Assembly (NCBI RefSeq): GCF_900240945.1
Contig: NZ_OESG01000013.1
Coordinates: 868,001 to 932,000 of the forward strand
Reading direction: 5' to 3'
Origin: Mycobacterium sp. 3519A
GTDB taxonomy: Bacteria; Actinomycetota; Actinomycetes; Mycobacteriales; Mycobacteriaceae
DNA length: 64,000 bases
Part shown: one piece after another, positions 28,209 to 36,851 of the stretch
Layout of the letters: each line of letters opens with the position of its first letter
Numbering within the stretch: the stretch's first letter is position 1
The notes under the pieces: generated by a model
Database searches by the model: none
The model's input: only the letters and a program-made list of their open reading frames with translations
Told to the model about the DNA's origin: nothing
Made by a program: the position numbers and the translations under genes

Positions 28209-28626
28209 GACAACCCTCACGTAGAAACCGGACAACGCAGGTGCGCATCGCATGCCCCCTGCACACCATCAAGTAGCAAACGCATCGACCCGGTCGGCGA
28301 TCTGAGGATGCGGCGGGTCCCGCTGAGAGTCGCGCCGAGCACAGATCCGGTGAGTGTGGTTGCCGATGGCAATCTAACCGAGCTGTATCAAGATCGCTAC
28401 AAAATACGAAATCCTTTTCCCACAATCATTTTTCATCCCCGATGTGACCAATCAGACAACGTTGCCATGAGCCGGAGGGCACCCCCGGCAACCCAGGTTA
28501 TCGCCGGTATCGCCGTCGTCGTTACATGCATCCGGGATCGTGGTCCTTGCCGATGGAGCAAAACGAATTCGGCCAGCTGGCCGGCTATCGACAGGCCGAA
28601 AAACGAAGTGCTGGCAGGATGGGCTG
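28209..28626. promoter_or_regulatory. Intergenic promoter region between GH2 and NmrA-like genes
   Basis: About 418 bp between divergent genes. Positions roughly 28370-28460 are clearly richer in A and T than the surroundings and likely hold the GH2 promoter. A half-conserved CRP-like site, TGTGACCAATCAGACA, starts near 28444; only the left arm matches consensus. No conserved ORF or repeat was recognised. Confidence 0.4.
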
Positions 28627-29535
28627 GTGAGTGCCACATATCTGATCACCGGAGCAGGTGGCGGCATCGGCAGCGTCAGTCGTCGTGTCGTGCAGTTGCT
28701 GCTCGAGGACGGCGCGCAGGTGCGGGCCATGGTGCACCGCGACGACGAACGCGCCGACCAGCTGCGGGCGACGGGCGCCGAGGTGGTCGTCGGCGATCTG
28801 CCCCGCGCCGCCGACATCGTCGACGCGATCGCCGGTGTGCAGCGGATGTTCTTCAACATGAGCGTGTCGCCCGACTACCTGCGGGCGACGACGGAGGTGT
28901 GCGCGGTGGCACTTGACCGCGGCCGACTCGACGCGCTCGTGAACATGTCGCAGATGACGGTGTCGCAGATGACGTTGACGAGCACCGACGAGTCCAACCA
29001 GCACCGGTTGCATTGGCTGGCCGAGCACGTCCTGAACTGGTCGGGTCTGCCGGTGATCCATGTCAGGCCAACCACTTTCCTCGACAACCCGCTGTTCACG
29101 ATGCTGGCCAAACCGGGGCTTCGCGAGCGTGGCGTGCTGGCGCTGCCGTTCGGGACCGGGCGCACCTCACCGGTCACCGCGGACGACGTCGCCCGCGTCG
29201 TCGCCGCCCTGCTGCGCGACCCGTCCGACCGGCTCGGCGGAGTGGTCGAACTCACCGGCCCCGAGGCGCTCGACGTCGACGGGCTCGCCGAGCAATACGG
29301 CCGGGCGCTGGGCCGCCCGATCACGGGCCAGGATGTCCCGCTCGACGCATGGGAACGCGACGTGCTCGGGCCCGCCGGCCTTCCCGACCATGTCCGGCAG
29401 CACCTCGCCACCATGGCCCGGTTGCACCGAGACGGTCGCTACGACCGGGCCACCGACGACGTCGAGCAGATCACCGGTCGGCCCGCACAAACCGTCGAGC
29501 AGTACGTGGCCGCCAATCCGGATCTGTTCTACTGA
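28627..29535 (+). CDS. NmrA-like NAD(P)-binding protein
   Basis: 302 residues from GTG 28627. The atypical-SDR nucleotide motif is YLITGAGGGIGSVSRRVVQ at the N-terminus. LVNMSQMTVSQ and HWLAEHVLNWSGLPVIHVRP correspond to the NmrA/HSCARG core, and the C-terminal part is a small substrate domain. The Tyr-x3-Lys dyad is not evident, which fits a redox-sensing or quinone-oxidoreductase NmrA protein rather than a classical dehydrogenase. It is separated by 5 bp from the next SDR gene, so the two form an operon. Confidence 0.85.
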   Translation: MSATYLITGAGGGIGSVSRRVVQLLLEDGAQVRAMVHRDDERADQLRATGAEVVVGDLPRAADIVDAIAGVQRMFFNMSVSPDYLRATTEVCAVALDRGRLDALVNMSQMTVSQMTLTSTDESNQHRLHWLAEHVLNWSGLPVIHVRPTTFLDNPLFTMLAKPGLRERGVLALPFGTGRTSPVTADDVARVVAALLRDPSDRLGGVVELTGPEALDVDGLAEQYGRALGRPITGQDVPLDAWERDVLGPAGLPDHVRQHLATMARLHRDGRYDRATDDVEQITGRPAQTVEQYVAANPDLFY

Positions 29536-29540
29536 GCGGC

Positions 29541-30311
29541 GTGAATCGCGAAGCGTTCGACCGTCTTTTCGACATGACCGGCCGCACTGTCATCGTGACG
29601 GGTGGCACCCGGGGAATCGGCCTCGCACTGGCCGAGGGCTATGTGCTCGCAGGCGCGCGGGTGGCGGTGGCCAGCCGGAAACCCGACGCCTGCGAACAGG
29701 CTGCCGAACATCTGCGTTCCCTCGGCGGCGAGGCCATCGGCGTGCCGACGCATCTCGGCGATCTCGACGGGCTGCGTGCGCTGGTGCAGCGGACGGTCGA
29801 CGAGTTCGGCGGCGTGGACGTCGTGGTCAACAACGCCGCGAACCCGCTGGCCCAACCGCTCGGCCAGATCGACGCCGATGCGTTGGCCAAGTCGTACGAC
29901 GTCAACGTGCGCGGTCCGGTGTTCCTGGTGCAGGAAGCGCTGCCGCATCTGAAGGCCAGCGAGCACGCCGCGGTGCTGAACATGGTGTCGATCGGTGCGT
30001 TCATCTTTTCGCCGATGCTGTCGATCTACTCGTCGGCCAAGGCGGCGATGATGTCGTTCACCAGGTCGATGGCCGCGGAGTTCGTGCACTTCGGCATCCG
30101 CGTCAATGCGCTCGCCCCTGGGCCGATCGACACGTACATGATGCAGCAGAACCCGCCGGAGGTGATCGAAGGGATGGTCGGCGGCACGCTGATGAGGCGG
30201 TTGGGCACGCCCGACGAAATGGTCGGCGCTGCTTTGCTTTTGACCTCCGACGCCGGCAGCTACATCACCGGTCAGGGCATCATTGCCGACGGCGGGGCAA
30301 CACCGCACTAG
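29541..30311 (+). CDS. Short-chain dehydrogenase/reductase
   Basis: 256 residues from GTG 29541. A classical SDR: NAD(P) motif VTGGTRGIGLALAEG, NNAANPLAQP, catalytic Ser region NMVSIGAF, Tyr-x3-Lys in IYSSAKAAMMSF and a C-terminal TGQGIIADGGAT. It would interconvert a hydroxyl and a ketone with NAD(P)(H) in the cytosol. The substrate is unknown; the adjacent NmrA-like and crotonase genes suggest lipid or acyl-CoA metabolism. Its 3' end overlaps the opposing crotonase gene by 32 bp. Confidence 0.92.
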   Translation: MNREAFDRLFDMTGRTVIVTGGTRGIGLALAEGYVLAGARVAVASRKPDACEQAAEHLRSLGGEAIGVPTHLGDLDGLRALVQRTVDEFGGVDVVVNNAANPLAQPLGQIDADALAKSYDVNVRGPVFLVQEALPHLKASEHAAVLNMVSIGAFIFSPMLSIYSSAKAAMMSFTRSMAAEFVHFGIRVNALAPGPIDTYMMQQNPPEVIEGMVGGTLMRRLGTPDEMVGAALLLTSDAGSYITGQGIIADGGATPH

Positions 30312-31062
30312 CCGCCCCGAGCATCTCGCCGCTGGTGGACGCCAGGATCTGGCTGCGGTTCTCGACATGCAACGCGGCCTCGAGGCTGGCGGCCTCCAGG
30401 TTGGCCCACAGCACCTGTTTGGTCGATTCGACGCCGAATTTGCCGTAGCTGCAGAGTGTTTCGGCGATGGCCAGCGCCTCGTCGAGCACCGGGTCGCAGA
30501 TTCGCGAGACGATGCCCAACCGCAGCGCCTCGTCGGCGTCGACCGCTCGCGCGGTGAGGATCAGGTCGAACGCCTGCCCGGCACCGACGATGCGGGGCAG
30601 CGTGTAGCTGACGCCGATGTCGCAGCCGCCGAGGCCGAGCTTGATGAACGGCGTGCAGAACCGGGCCGTCGCCGAGGCCAGGCGGATGTCGCACGCCAGC
30701 GCGATGCCGAAACCGCCGCCGTACGCGGGACCGTTGACCGCCGCGATCACCGGTTGCCGCAACCGGTGGATCTTCGCGGTGAGGTTCGCGATGCGTTCCT
30801 GCCAGCGCATGCCCGACCGCGGGAACTCGATGCCGCCGCCCGCCCGCGCCGGATTCGGGTCGGTCAGGTCCAGGCCCGAGCAGAATCCGCGTCCGGCACC
30901 GGTGAGCACCACGACGCGGCATTCGTTGCTGGCGCCGATGTCGTCGAGGGCCGCGTGCAGTTCCTCGACCAGATCGAAGTTCAGCGCGTTGAGCTTGTCG
31001 GGCCGGTTCAACGTCAGCACGGCGATGTCGGGACGCGGGTAGGTCAATTCCAGGTGCGACAT
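30280..31062 (-). CDS. Enoyl-CoA hydratase/isomerase (crotonase) family protein
   Basis: 260 residues from ATG 31062 (MSHLELTYPRPDIAV); an upstream in-frame extension to 31095 is unlikely. Crotonase fold with oxyanion-hole segments GAGRGFCSGLDL and NGPAYGGGFGIALACDI. The two hydratase glutamates are not at their usual places: GGGFGIAL replaces GGGCELAM, and TPFIKLGLG replaces the QPE-type segment. GGCDIGVSYTLPR keeps an Asp that resembles dienoyl-CoA isomerase-type proteins, so an isomerase or other crotonase activity is as likely as hydration. It lies 10 bp downstream of the TetR gene stop and is probably co-transcribed with it. Confidence 0.9.
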   Translation of the reverse strand: MSHLELTYPRPDIAVLTLNRPDKLNALNFDLVEELHAALDDIGASNECRVVVLTGAGRGFCSGLDLTDPNPARAGGGIEFPRSGMRWQERIANLTAKIHRLRQPVIAAVNGPAYGGGFGIALACDIRLASATARFCTPFIKLGLGGCDIGVSYTLPRIVGAGQAFDLILTARAVDADEALRLGIVSRICDPVLDEALAIAETLCSYGKFGVESTKQVLWANLEAASLEAALHVENRSQILASTSGEMLGAASAVLPRRRQ

Positions 31063-31072
31063 GCGCCTCACG

Positions 31073-31756
31073 CTAGCCGTCGCTGCGCCACCCACTGACG
31101 CCGACGGCGATCATCCGCAACTGCTTGACCGCGGTGCGCTTGATCTCGTCGATGGCCGCCGGGTCGTTGGCGTCCTCGATGGCTTCGGCGATCACGATCA
31201 TCGCGTTGACGAACAGGCTGGCGAGGATGTTGAGGTCCTCACCGCTCCACGTGTTCAGCCCGGGGAACCTGGCCAGATCGATCGCCAACTCGGAGGTGAT
31301 CAACCGGATTTCGGTGCGGATCGCGTACCGCAACACCGTCACGCCACTGGAGCGCTCACGGCCGATGAACCGCCAGTGTTCGCGGTCGGAGTTCACGCCG
31401 TCGATCAGGATGTCGACCGAGGACTCGATCACCCGGTTCGGGTCGAGCCTGCCCGTCCTTGCGCTGCGCAGCATGTCGCGCAGCCTGCGGAACGACTCGT
31501 CGATCAGCACCAGGCCGAGCGCCTCCATCGACTCGAAGTGCCGATAGAACGCCGCGGGCACGATGCCGGCTTCCCTGGTGACTTCGCGCAGGCTCAGTGC
31601 GGCGAAGCTGCGGTCCTCGAGCAGCTTCATGGCCGCCGTGACGATGGCCCGCCGGGTGGCCTCCTTGCGCTCCTCGCGCGACAGGGTGTCGCGGGAACGC
31701 GACTTACCCGAACGAGAAGATCGACTCGTTCGTGAACTGGGCGTACGACTGTTCAC
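31073..31756 (-). CDS. TetR-family regulator, DesT-like
   Basis: 227 residues from GTG 31756. A Ser/Arg-rich tail (about 1-25) precedes the helix-turn-helix (RRAIVTAAMKLLEDRSFAAL, then SLREVTREAGIVPAAFYRHF). The rest is the helical ligand domain, which in DesT-type regulators binds fatty acyl-CoA. It diverges from a ferredoxin-reductase/desaturase pair, the arrangement expected of a desaturase repressor. A 13-bp palindrome (31752-31764) covers its own start codon. No other good start exists: the upstream open frame to 32017 would run into the divergent gene. Confidence 0.85.
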   Translation of the reverse strand: MNSRTPSSRTSRSSRSGKSRSRDTLSREERKEATRRAIVTAAMKLLEDRSFAALSLREVTREAGIVPAAFYRHFESMEALGLVLIDESFRRLRDMLRSARTGRLDPNRVIESSVDILIDGVNSDREHWRFIGRERSSGVTVLRYAIRTEIRLITSELAIDLARFPGLNTWSGEDLNILASLFVNAMIVIAEAIEDANDPAAIDEIKRTAVKQLRMIAVGVSGWRSDG

Positions 31757-31764
31757 TATGTGAA
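31752..31764. promoter_or_regulatory. TetR operator-like palindrome
   Basis: TTCACTATGTGAA has perfect 5-bp arms TTCAC/GTGAA around TAT. It overlaps the GTG start of the TetR gene and lies about 60 bp before the reductase ATG, in the only intergenic gap of this module. Binding by the adjacent DesT-like protein is an inference. Confidence 0.55.
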
Positions 31765-31825
31765 ACCTACCACAAGCTGCTCGAATTGGTTGACGCGATC
31801 CGCTGGCGTCACGCACGGTGTACAC

Positions 31826-32851
31826 ATGTTCACCCAACTGCTCGATCTGCTGACCGGCCCGCATGGCGTGGACCGGTACACCGAGCTGGTCGTTCCGACT
31901 TGGACCGCGGGCGACGCCCGGGCCGAGATCGTCGCGGTGCGCAGGCAAACTCCGCGCAGCGTCACCCTGACTCTCGAGCCCAACCGGGCGTTTTCCGGCT
32001 TCCGCGCCGGCCAGCACATCAACCTCACTGTCGAGATCGACGGTCGTCGCCGGAGGAGGCCCTACTCACCTGCGAGCGCCGAGGGCGCCTCACACATCGA
32101 ACTGACCATCGGCCGGCACGACGGCGGGTTGGTGTCGACCTACCTCTGCGAGCACGCCCGGCCGGGCATGGTCGTCGGGCTGGATTCGGTTGGCGGCGAC
32201 TTCGTGCTGCCCGATGCGCTGCCGCGGCGCATCCTGTTCGTCTCCGGCGGCAGCGGCATCACGCCGGTGATGTCGATGCTGCGCACGTTGCGGACCACGG
32301 GCTTCACCGGCGAGATCGCGTTCATCCACTTCGCACGTTCGGCCGACGAAGCGTGCTACCGCACCGAACTCGCGGCGATGCGAGGCGTGCGTGTGCTGCA
32401 CGGCTACACCAGGGCGACGGCGGGCTCGGACCTCGACGGCCGATTCGGCCCCGAACACCTGGCTGCCGCGATGCCCGACCCCGAGGCGGTGTTCGTCTGC
32501 GGCCCACCGGCTCTGGTCGATGCGGTGCGTGCGCATTGCCGCAACGTGCACTCGGAGAGCTTCGTGCCGCCGGTGTTCGATACGGCGGCGCAGGCGTCCG
32601 GCGGTCGGATCTCGTTGACCGACAGCGGCGTTGAGCTCGTCGACGACGGGCGGCCGCTGCTCGAGCAGGCCGAGTCCGCCGGGCTCACACCGGAAAGCGG
32701 ATGCCGGATGGGCATCTGCCACAGCTGCACCCGCCGCAAGACCCGCGGCGCGGTGAAAAATCTGATCACCCAAGCGGTGTCGAGTGCCGAGCAGGAGGAC
32801 GTGCAGATCTGCGTGACCGTCCCCGTCGGCGACGTCGACATCGCGCTCTAG
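31826..32851 (+). CDS. Ferredoxin reductase-type electron donor for the desaturase
   Basis: 341 residues from ATG 31826. An N-terminal FAD-binding ferredoxin-reductase barrel (about 35-135; RRRPYSPAS is the flavin motif), an NAD-binding domain (about 140-240; LFVSGGSGITPVMSML) and a C-terminal plant-type 2Fe-2S domain (about 255-341) with ESGCRMGICHSC and a final Cys in QICVTVP. It would pass electrons from NAD(P)H to the desaturase encoded 17 bp downstream. It corresponds to Rv3230c, the partner of DesA3 in M. tuberculosis. Regulation by the divergent TetR is likely. Confidence 0.92.
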   Translation: MFTQLLDLLTGPHGVDRYTELVVPTWTAGDARAEIVAVRRQTPRSVTLTLEPNRAFSGFRAGQHINLTVEIDGRRRRRPYSPASAEGASHIELTIGRHDGGLVSTYLCEHARPGMVVGLDSVGGDFVLPDALPRRILFVSGGSGITPVMSMLRTLRTTGFTGEIAFIHFARSADEACYRTELAAMRGVRVLHGYTRATAGSDLDGRFGPEHLAAAMPDPEAVFVCGPPALVDAVRAHCRNVHSESFVPPVFDTAAQASGGRISLTDSGVELVDDGRPLLEQAESAGLTPESGCRMGICHSCTRRKTRGAVKNLITQAVSSAEQEDVQICVTVPVGDVDIAL

Positions 32852-32868
32852 ATCCCGAGGAGCTGAAT

Positions 32869-33966
32869 ATGACTGCACCAACCGTGACTCAACCCAGAAC
32901 CGTGACGAAGACCGTCGCAGGCACGACCGTCACCATGACCCCCGAGCGGGCCGAGGCGTTCGGCCGTGAACTCGACGCGCTGCGCGAGCGGGTGATCGCT
33001 GACCTCGGCGAGCGTGACGCCACCTACATCCGTCGAATCATCAAGGCGCAGAGGGCACTCGAAGTCAGCGGACGGGCGCTGTTGTTCTTCCCGCCGTTCT
33101 GGTTGGCGGGCACCGCGATGCTGGGCCTTTCGAAGATCGTCGACAACATGGAGATCGGCCACAACGTGATGCACGGCCAGTACGACTGGATGGGCGATCC
33201 GGCGATCTCCAGTCGGGGTTTCGAGTGGGACACCGCATGCCCGGGTGACCAGTGGCGGCACTCGCACAACTACATGCACCACACCTATACGAACATCGTC
33301 GGGATGGACCGCGACATCGGGTACGGCATCCTGCGGATGAGCGAGGACCAGAAGTGGCGGCCCTACTTCCTCGGCAACCCGGTGTACGCGTTCTTGTTGA
33401 TGGTGCTGTTCCAATACGGCGTCGCGCTGCACGAACTGGAGACCGAGCGGATTCGCGCCGGCGAGATCACCCTTGCCGACAAACGCGAGATCCTGGAGGG
33501 CATCTGGCGTAAGACCAAGCGCCAGGCGCTCAAGGACTACGTCGCCTTCCCGCTGCTGGCCGGGCCGTTCGCGCCGTGGGTGTTCGCGGGCAACGTGACC
33601 GCGAACCTGATCCGCAACGTCTGGTCGTTCATGATCATCTTCTGCGGGCACTTCCCCGAAGATGTGCAGGAGTTCTCCATCGAGGAGACCAAGGCTGAGA
33701 CTCGCGGGATGTGGTACTTCCGGCAGATCCTCGGATCGGCGAACCTGACCGGCGGCAAGCTCTTTCACATCCTGAGCGGCAACCTGTCGTTCCAGATCGA
33801 GCATCACCTGTTCCCCGACATCCCTGCGCACCGGCACGCCGAGATCTCCGAAGAGGTGCGCGAGATCTGCCGACGTTACGGCGTGCCGTACAACACCGGC
33901 CCGCTGCCGAGGCAGTTCGCCACGGTGGTGCGCAAGATTGTGCGGCTGGCGCTGCCGCGCCGGTGA
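32869..33966 (+). CDS. desA3: Membrane stearoyl-CoA delta-9 desaturase
   Basis: 365 residues from ATG 32869 with a strong GAGGAG site. A membrane di-iron fatty-acyl desaturase making oleoyl-CoA. The three histidine boxes are HNVMHGQ, WRHSHNYMHH and QIEHHLFP. Hydrophobic segments lie around 65-85, 175-190 and 225-250. The chain ends in ALPRR shortly after the catalytic domain. By recollection M. tuberculosis DesA3 is about 60 residues longer and carries a C-terminal degradation tag ending LAA; that tail is absent here. Co-transcribed with the reductase. Confidence 0.93.
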   Translation: MTAPTVTQPRTVTKTVAGTTVTMTPERAEAFGRELDALRERVIADLGERDATYIRRIIKAQRALEVSGRALLFFPPFWLAGTAMLGLSKIVDNMEIGHNVMHGQYDWMGDPAISSRGFEWDTACPGDQWRHSHNYMHHTYTNIVGMDRDIGYGILRMSEDQKWRPYFLGNPVYAFLLMVLFQYGVALHELETERIRAGEITLADKREILEGIWRKTKRQALKDYVAFPLLAGPFAPWVFAGNVTANLIRNVWSFMIIFCGHFPEDVQEFSIEETKAETRGMWYFRQILGSANLTGGKLFHILSGNLSFQIEHHLFPDIPAHRHAEISEEVREICRRYGVPYNTGPLPRQFATVVRKIVRLALPRR

Positions 33967-34019
33967 CCGCCCGCGCCCCCCGCCCCTGCCGCGCCGGTGA
34001 CCGCCCGCGCCCCCCGCCC
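33952..34019. repeat. 34-bp tandem duplication at the desA3 stop
   Basis: Two direct copies of a 34-bp C-rich unit (33952-33985 and 33986-34019). The unit includes the last desA3 codons (LPRR) and its TGA, so the second copy is an untranslated duplicate of the gene end. More C-rich sequence follows to 34043. Confidence 0.85.
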
Positions 34020-34043
34020 CGCGCCCCCGCCCGCCCCGCGCCC

Positions 34044-34104
34044 GCCGAGACTACGGTTTCTGATGCAAAATCGGCCGAAATCCGTCACAAACCGTAGTCT
34101 CGGC
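34044..34104. repeat. 16-bp inverted repeat between desA3 and nei
   Basis: Perfect arms GCCGAGACTACGGTTT (34044-34059) and AAACCGTAGTCTCGGC (34089-34104) around a 29-nt loop. It lies in the only gap between two convergent genes. The stem could act as a bidirectional terminator, but the long loop and lack of a T-run also fit a REP-like interspersed palindrome. Confidence 0.75.
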
Positions 34105-34114
34105 GCATGCAGGC

Positions 34115-34876
34115 TCAGGTTTGACAGACCGGGCACCAGTACGTGACACGGTCACCGGTGCGGTCCGACCGAATGAGCGTTCCGCATCTGCGGCACGGCT
34201 TCCCTTCGCGGCCGTAAACCCACATGTCCTGACCGTGGCGGGTATTGCCGGTGGTGGTGCGGTTCCAGCGAGAGCGGTTCAGCCACAACATGTCCCGGGC
34301 CCGCTGCACCATCCGCAGCGGGTCCTTGACGTTTCTGACCGGAGCGGTCGGCAGGTGGCCGGTGACGAAGCACAGTTCGTTGCAGTAGACGTTTCCGACT
34401 CCGGCCATCACCCGCTGGTCGAGCAGCGTCTCCGACAACGGCCGATCGGGATCGGCCACCAGGTTCGCGGCCGCGGTGTGCGGTTCCCAGTCGTCGCCGA
34501 GGAGATCGGGTCCGAGATGGTCGACGACGTCCATATCGTGATCGCGGTCGAGCACCTCCAGCACGCCCAGATCGATACCGGCGGCCTGAATGTCGGTTGT
34601 TTCCAAGATGATCCGGATCCGGTACCCGGCCCTGCTCGGCTTGCCGACCGGGTTGACCTTCCAGCTGCCCTCCATCTTCAGATGCGAATGGATGCTGGCC
34701 GGGCCGACCCGGATGAAGAGATGCTTGCCGCGACTGATCACCTCGTCGACCACGTGCCCGGTCAGGTCGACGGTCGCGTACTTCGGCACCCGGACGTCGC
34801 ACCGCGTCAGCGTCTTACCGACCAGCGCCTCGCGCAGGATGGCGGCGGTGTGCCAGACGGTGTCGCCTTCAGGCAT
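34115..34876 (-). CDS. nei: Endonuclease VIII-type DNA glycosylase
   Basis: 253 residues starting [11 protein letters not shown] at 34876, the conserved Fpg/Nei N-terminus with catalytic Pro2 and Glu3. It removes oxidised pyrimidines and cuts at the abasic site. The beta-sandwich domain carries [10 protein letters not shown] and SHLKMEGSW; the helix-two-turn-helix has [17 protein letters not shown]; a C-terminal four-Cys zinc finger is formed by CRRCGTLI and YWCPVCQT. It corresponds to Rv3297. Its start overlaps the stop of the upstream SDR gene by 8 bp. Confidence 0.95.
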   Translation of the reverse strand: MPEGDTVWHTAAILREALVGKTLTRCDVRVPKYATVDLTGHVVDEVISRGKHLFIRVGPASIHSHLKMEGSWKVNPVGKPSRAGYRIRIILETTDIQAAGIDLGVLEVLDRDHDMDVVDHLGPDLLGDDWEPHTAAANLVADPDRPLSETLLDQRVMAGVGNVYCNELCFVTGHLPTAPVRNVKDPLRMVQRARDMLWLNRSRWNRTTTGNTRHGQDMWVYGREGKPCRRCGTLIRSDRTGDRVTYWCPVCQT

Positions 34877-35801
34877 CGGCGACCATCCGCAGTGAGAGTT
34901 CCCACAGCCGTTCGGCATTGGCGGGATCGAGCGCATACGGCGCGACGCCGCCCGACCCCGGTGCCCCGCGCCTGCTGACCAGTTCGGCCTCGTTGCAGTT
35001 CTCGAAGTAGCGGCCGCCCACACCGTCCAGCAGTGGGGAGGCGGCCAGCAACACCGATGTCGCCGCGCCCTGTTCCACCGTCTTGATCGCCCGCTGGCCC
35101 CGCATCGCGGCGGCGGCCTTGCCCATGTCGACGTGGCGGCCCAACTGAGTGACGATCGCGCCGGGCATCAGCGCGTTGGCGACGATACCGTCGGCGGCCC
35201 ACCGCCGCGTCGCCTCGACGGCGAACAACACGTTGGCCGTCTTCGACTGTCCGTAGGCGCCGAACGGGTCGTAGTCGCGGAACGCGTAGTCGATGTCGTC
35301 GAACACGACCGGCGAGCGCAGGTGCCCGCCCGAACTCACCGACACGATGCGCGCCGAGCCTGCCGCCGCCAGCGCATCGCGCAGCGCCAGCGCGAGCGCG
35401 AAATGCCCCAAATGGTTTGTCGCGAACTGCATTTCGTGTCTGCTGGCCGATATGGTCAGCTCCGGGATCGCCATCACGCCCGCGTTGTTCACCAGGATGT
35501 CCAGCGCCCCTGTCCACGCCGCGGCGAACGCGTGCACACTGGCCAGGTCGGCCAGTTCCAGTGCGCCGACGGTGACCGCGTCGTTGCCGGTGTTCGCTTT
35601 GATGTCGGCGGCAACCCGTGCACCGGCCTGCGTATCGCGCACTGCGAGCGTGACCGCTGCCCCCGCTGCCGCCAACGCGCGCGCGGTCTCGACGCCGATT
35701 CCCGAGGACGCGCCGGTGACGATCGCCCGCTTGCCGGTCAGGTCGACACCCGCGATGACCTCCGCAGCCGTCGACGAGGCGCCGAACGGTGTGGTGATCA
35801 C
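34869..35801 (-). CDS. Retinol-dehydrogenase-like short-chain dehydrogenase
   Basis: 310 residues from GTG 35801. A classical SDR of the longer WW-oxidoreductase/retinol-dehydrogenase type: [16 protein letters not shown] (NAD(P)), [31 protein letters not shown] (Ser) and [14 protein letters not shown] (Tyr-x3-Lys). It overlaps both neighbours: GTGA with the upstream monooxygenase gene and 8 bp with nei. It therefore lies inside a tight three-gene unit. The substrate is unknown. Confidence 0.92.
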   Translation of the reverse strand: MITTPFGASSTAAEVIAGVDLTGKRAIVTGASSGIGVETARALAAAGAAVTLAVRDTQAGARVAADIKANTGNDAVTVGALELADLASVHAFAAAWTGALDILVNNAGVMAIPELTISASRHEMQFATNHLGHFALALALRDALAAAGSARIVSVSSGGHLRSPVVFDDIDYAFRDYDPFGAYGQSKTANVLFAVEATRRWAADGIVANALMPGAIVTQLGRHVDMGKAAAAMRGQRAIKTVEQGAATSVLLAASPLLDGVGGRYFENCNEAELVSRRGAPGSGGVAPYALDPANAERLWELSLRMVADA

Positions 35802-36751
35802 GCCAACGCCCCGGCGATCGCCGACTCGGCCTGCGCCGCGACGCGCGCGACGACCGTGCTCGCGGAATCCATTTCGGCGACCAGGTCGACGGCTTCACCG
35901 GCCCAGATCGGCAGGTAGTCGCGGTCACCGCGGGCGGCGGCGGCATCGAACTCCGCCATCGCAGCTTCGTCGGATTCCAACTCGGCTTCCCGTCCCTGCC
36001 AGACATCGGTGAAGCGGTTGCGCAGTGTGCGCGCCGGATAGCGGGCAGGCCAACCCGCGTGTGTGGCGATGTCCAAGACGCGGCCGCGGACGGTGTCGGA
36101 CGCGTGCGCCGCGGTGATGGCCTTCACCTCGTCGGGGTCGAGCAACGCCTCGGGGGTGGCCTCGAACCTGGTGCCGATCATCGCCCCCGCGGCGCCGAGC
36201 ATCAGCGCGGCCGCCAGTCCGCGGCCGTCGGCGATACCGCCCGCGGCCAGCACCGGCGTCGCGCCGGCAATGTCCACCACCGCGGGCACGAACGGCAGCG
36301 TCGCCCGGCCTCCGCCGTGCCCGCCTGCCTCCGAGCCTTGCGCCACAATGACATTCGCACCGACTTCCAGTGCGCGCCGCGCTTCGTCCAGGGACGTCAC
36401 CTGCACCATCAGCGCGACGCCCTCGGCGCGGATCATCGGCGCGAACGGCGCGGGATCGCCGAACGACAGCATGACGGCCGCCGGTGACCAGTTCAGGGCC
36501 GCCTCGACCGCTCGTTCGTCGATGGCCCATGTCAAAAAGCCGATGCCCCACGGCCTCGACGTCGCCGCCTTGGCCAGTTCACATTCCCGGTCCAGCCACT
36601 GCACATCGCCGCGGCCCGCACCGATCAGGCCGAGCCCTCCGCCCTCGGACACCGCGCCCGCCAACGCGCCGCCCGAGACCCCGCCCATCGGGGCCAGCAC
36701 GACGGGATGGTCGATGCCGAAGATTGACGTCAGTGCCGTGCGCAGCGCCAT
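35798..36751 (-). CDS. Nitronate monooxygenase-like flavoenzyme
   Basis: 317 residues from ATG 36751 (MALRTALTSIFGIDHPVV). An FMN-dependent TIM-barrel enzyme of the 2-nitropropane dioxygenase/nitronate monooxygenase family. Motifs: PVVLAPMGGVSGGALAGAVS, GLGLIGAGRG, VIVAQGSEAGGHGG (active-site His), VLAAGGIADGRGLAAAL and AMIGTRFEATPE. The reaction may be oxidation of nitronates or an enoyl-reductase-like step; the family is broad. First gene of the unit with the SDR and nei. The open frame to 37000 upstream crosses a repeat and a gene fragment and is not part of this gene. Confidence 0.9.
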   Translation of the reverse strand: MALRTALTSIFGIDHPVVLAPMGGVSGGALAGAVSEGGGLGLIGAGRGDVQWLDRECELAKAATSRPWGIGFLTWAIDERAVEAALNWSPAAVMLSFGDPAPFAPMIRAEGVALMVQVTSLDEARRALEVGANVIVAQGSEAGGHGGGRATLPFVPAVVDIAGATPVLAAGGIADGRGLAAALMLGAAGAMIGTRFEATPEALLDPDEVKAITAAHASDTVRGRVLDIATHAGWPARYPARTLRNRFTDVWQGREAELESDEAAMAEFDAAAARGDRDYLPIWAGEAVDLVAEMDSASTVVARVAAQAESAIAGALA

Positions 36752-36782
36752 GTGTCGAACTGTAGGCGTCGCGGCTAGATGG

Positions 36783-36851
36783 TATGGGGGTTGACTCGAG
36801 GTTAAAGGCCTCGGGCTGGAATCGGACGTGGGTTGCCTTGGGTGGGTGAAA
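36783..36851. repeat. Left copy of ~68-bp inverted repeat bracketing the glycerol island
   Basis: It matches the reverse complement of 44524-44591 with about seven differences over 68 bp. It contains GGTTGACTCGAGG, a short stem around GGCCTCGGGC and CGGACGTGGGTTGCCTTGGG. It cuts the end of the secreted-protein fragment next to it. Orientation relative to the other copy is inverted. Confidence 0.88.

Noticed and set aside
31073..32017. TetR ORF extended to 32017
   Set aside because: The extension overlaps the divergent reductase gene and lacks similarity; GTG 31756 gives the normal TetR N-terminus.
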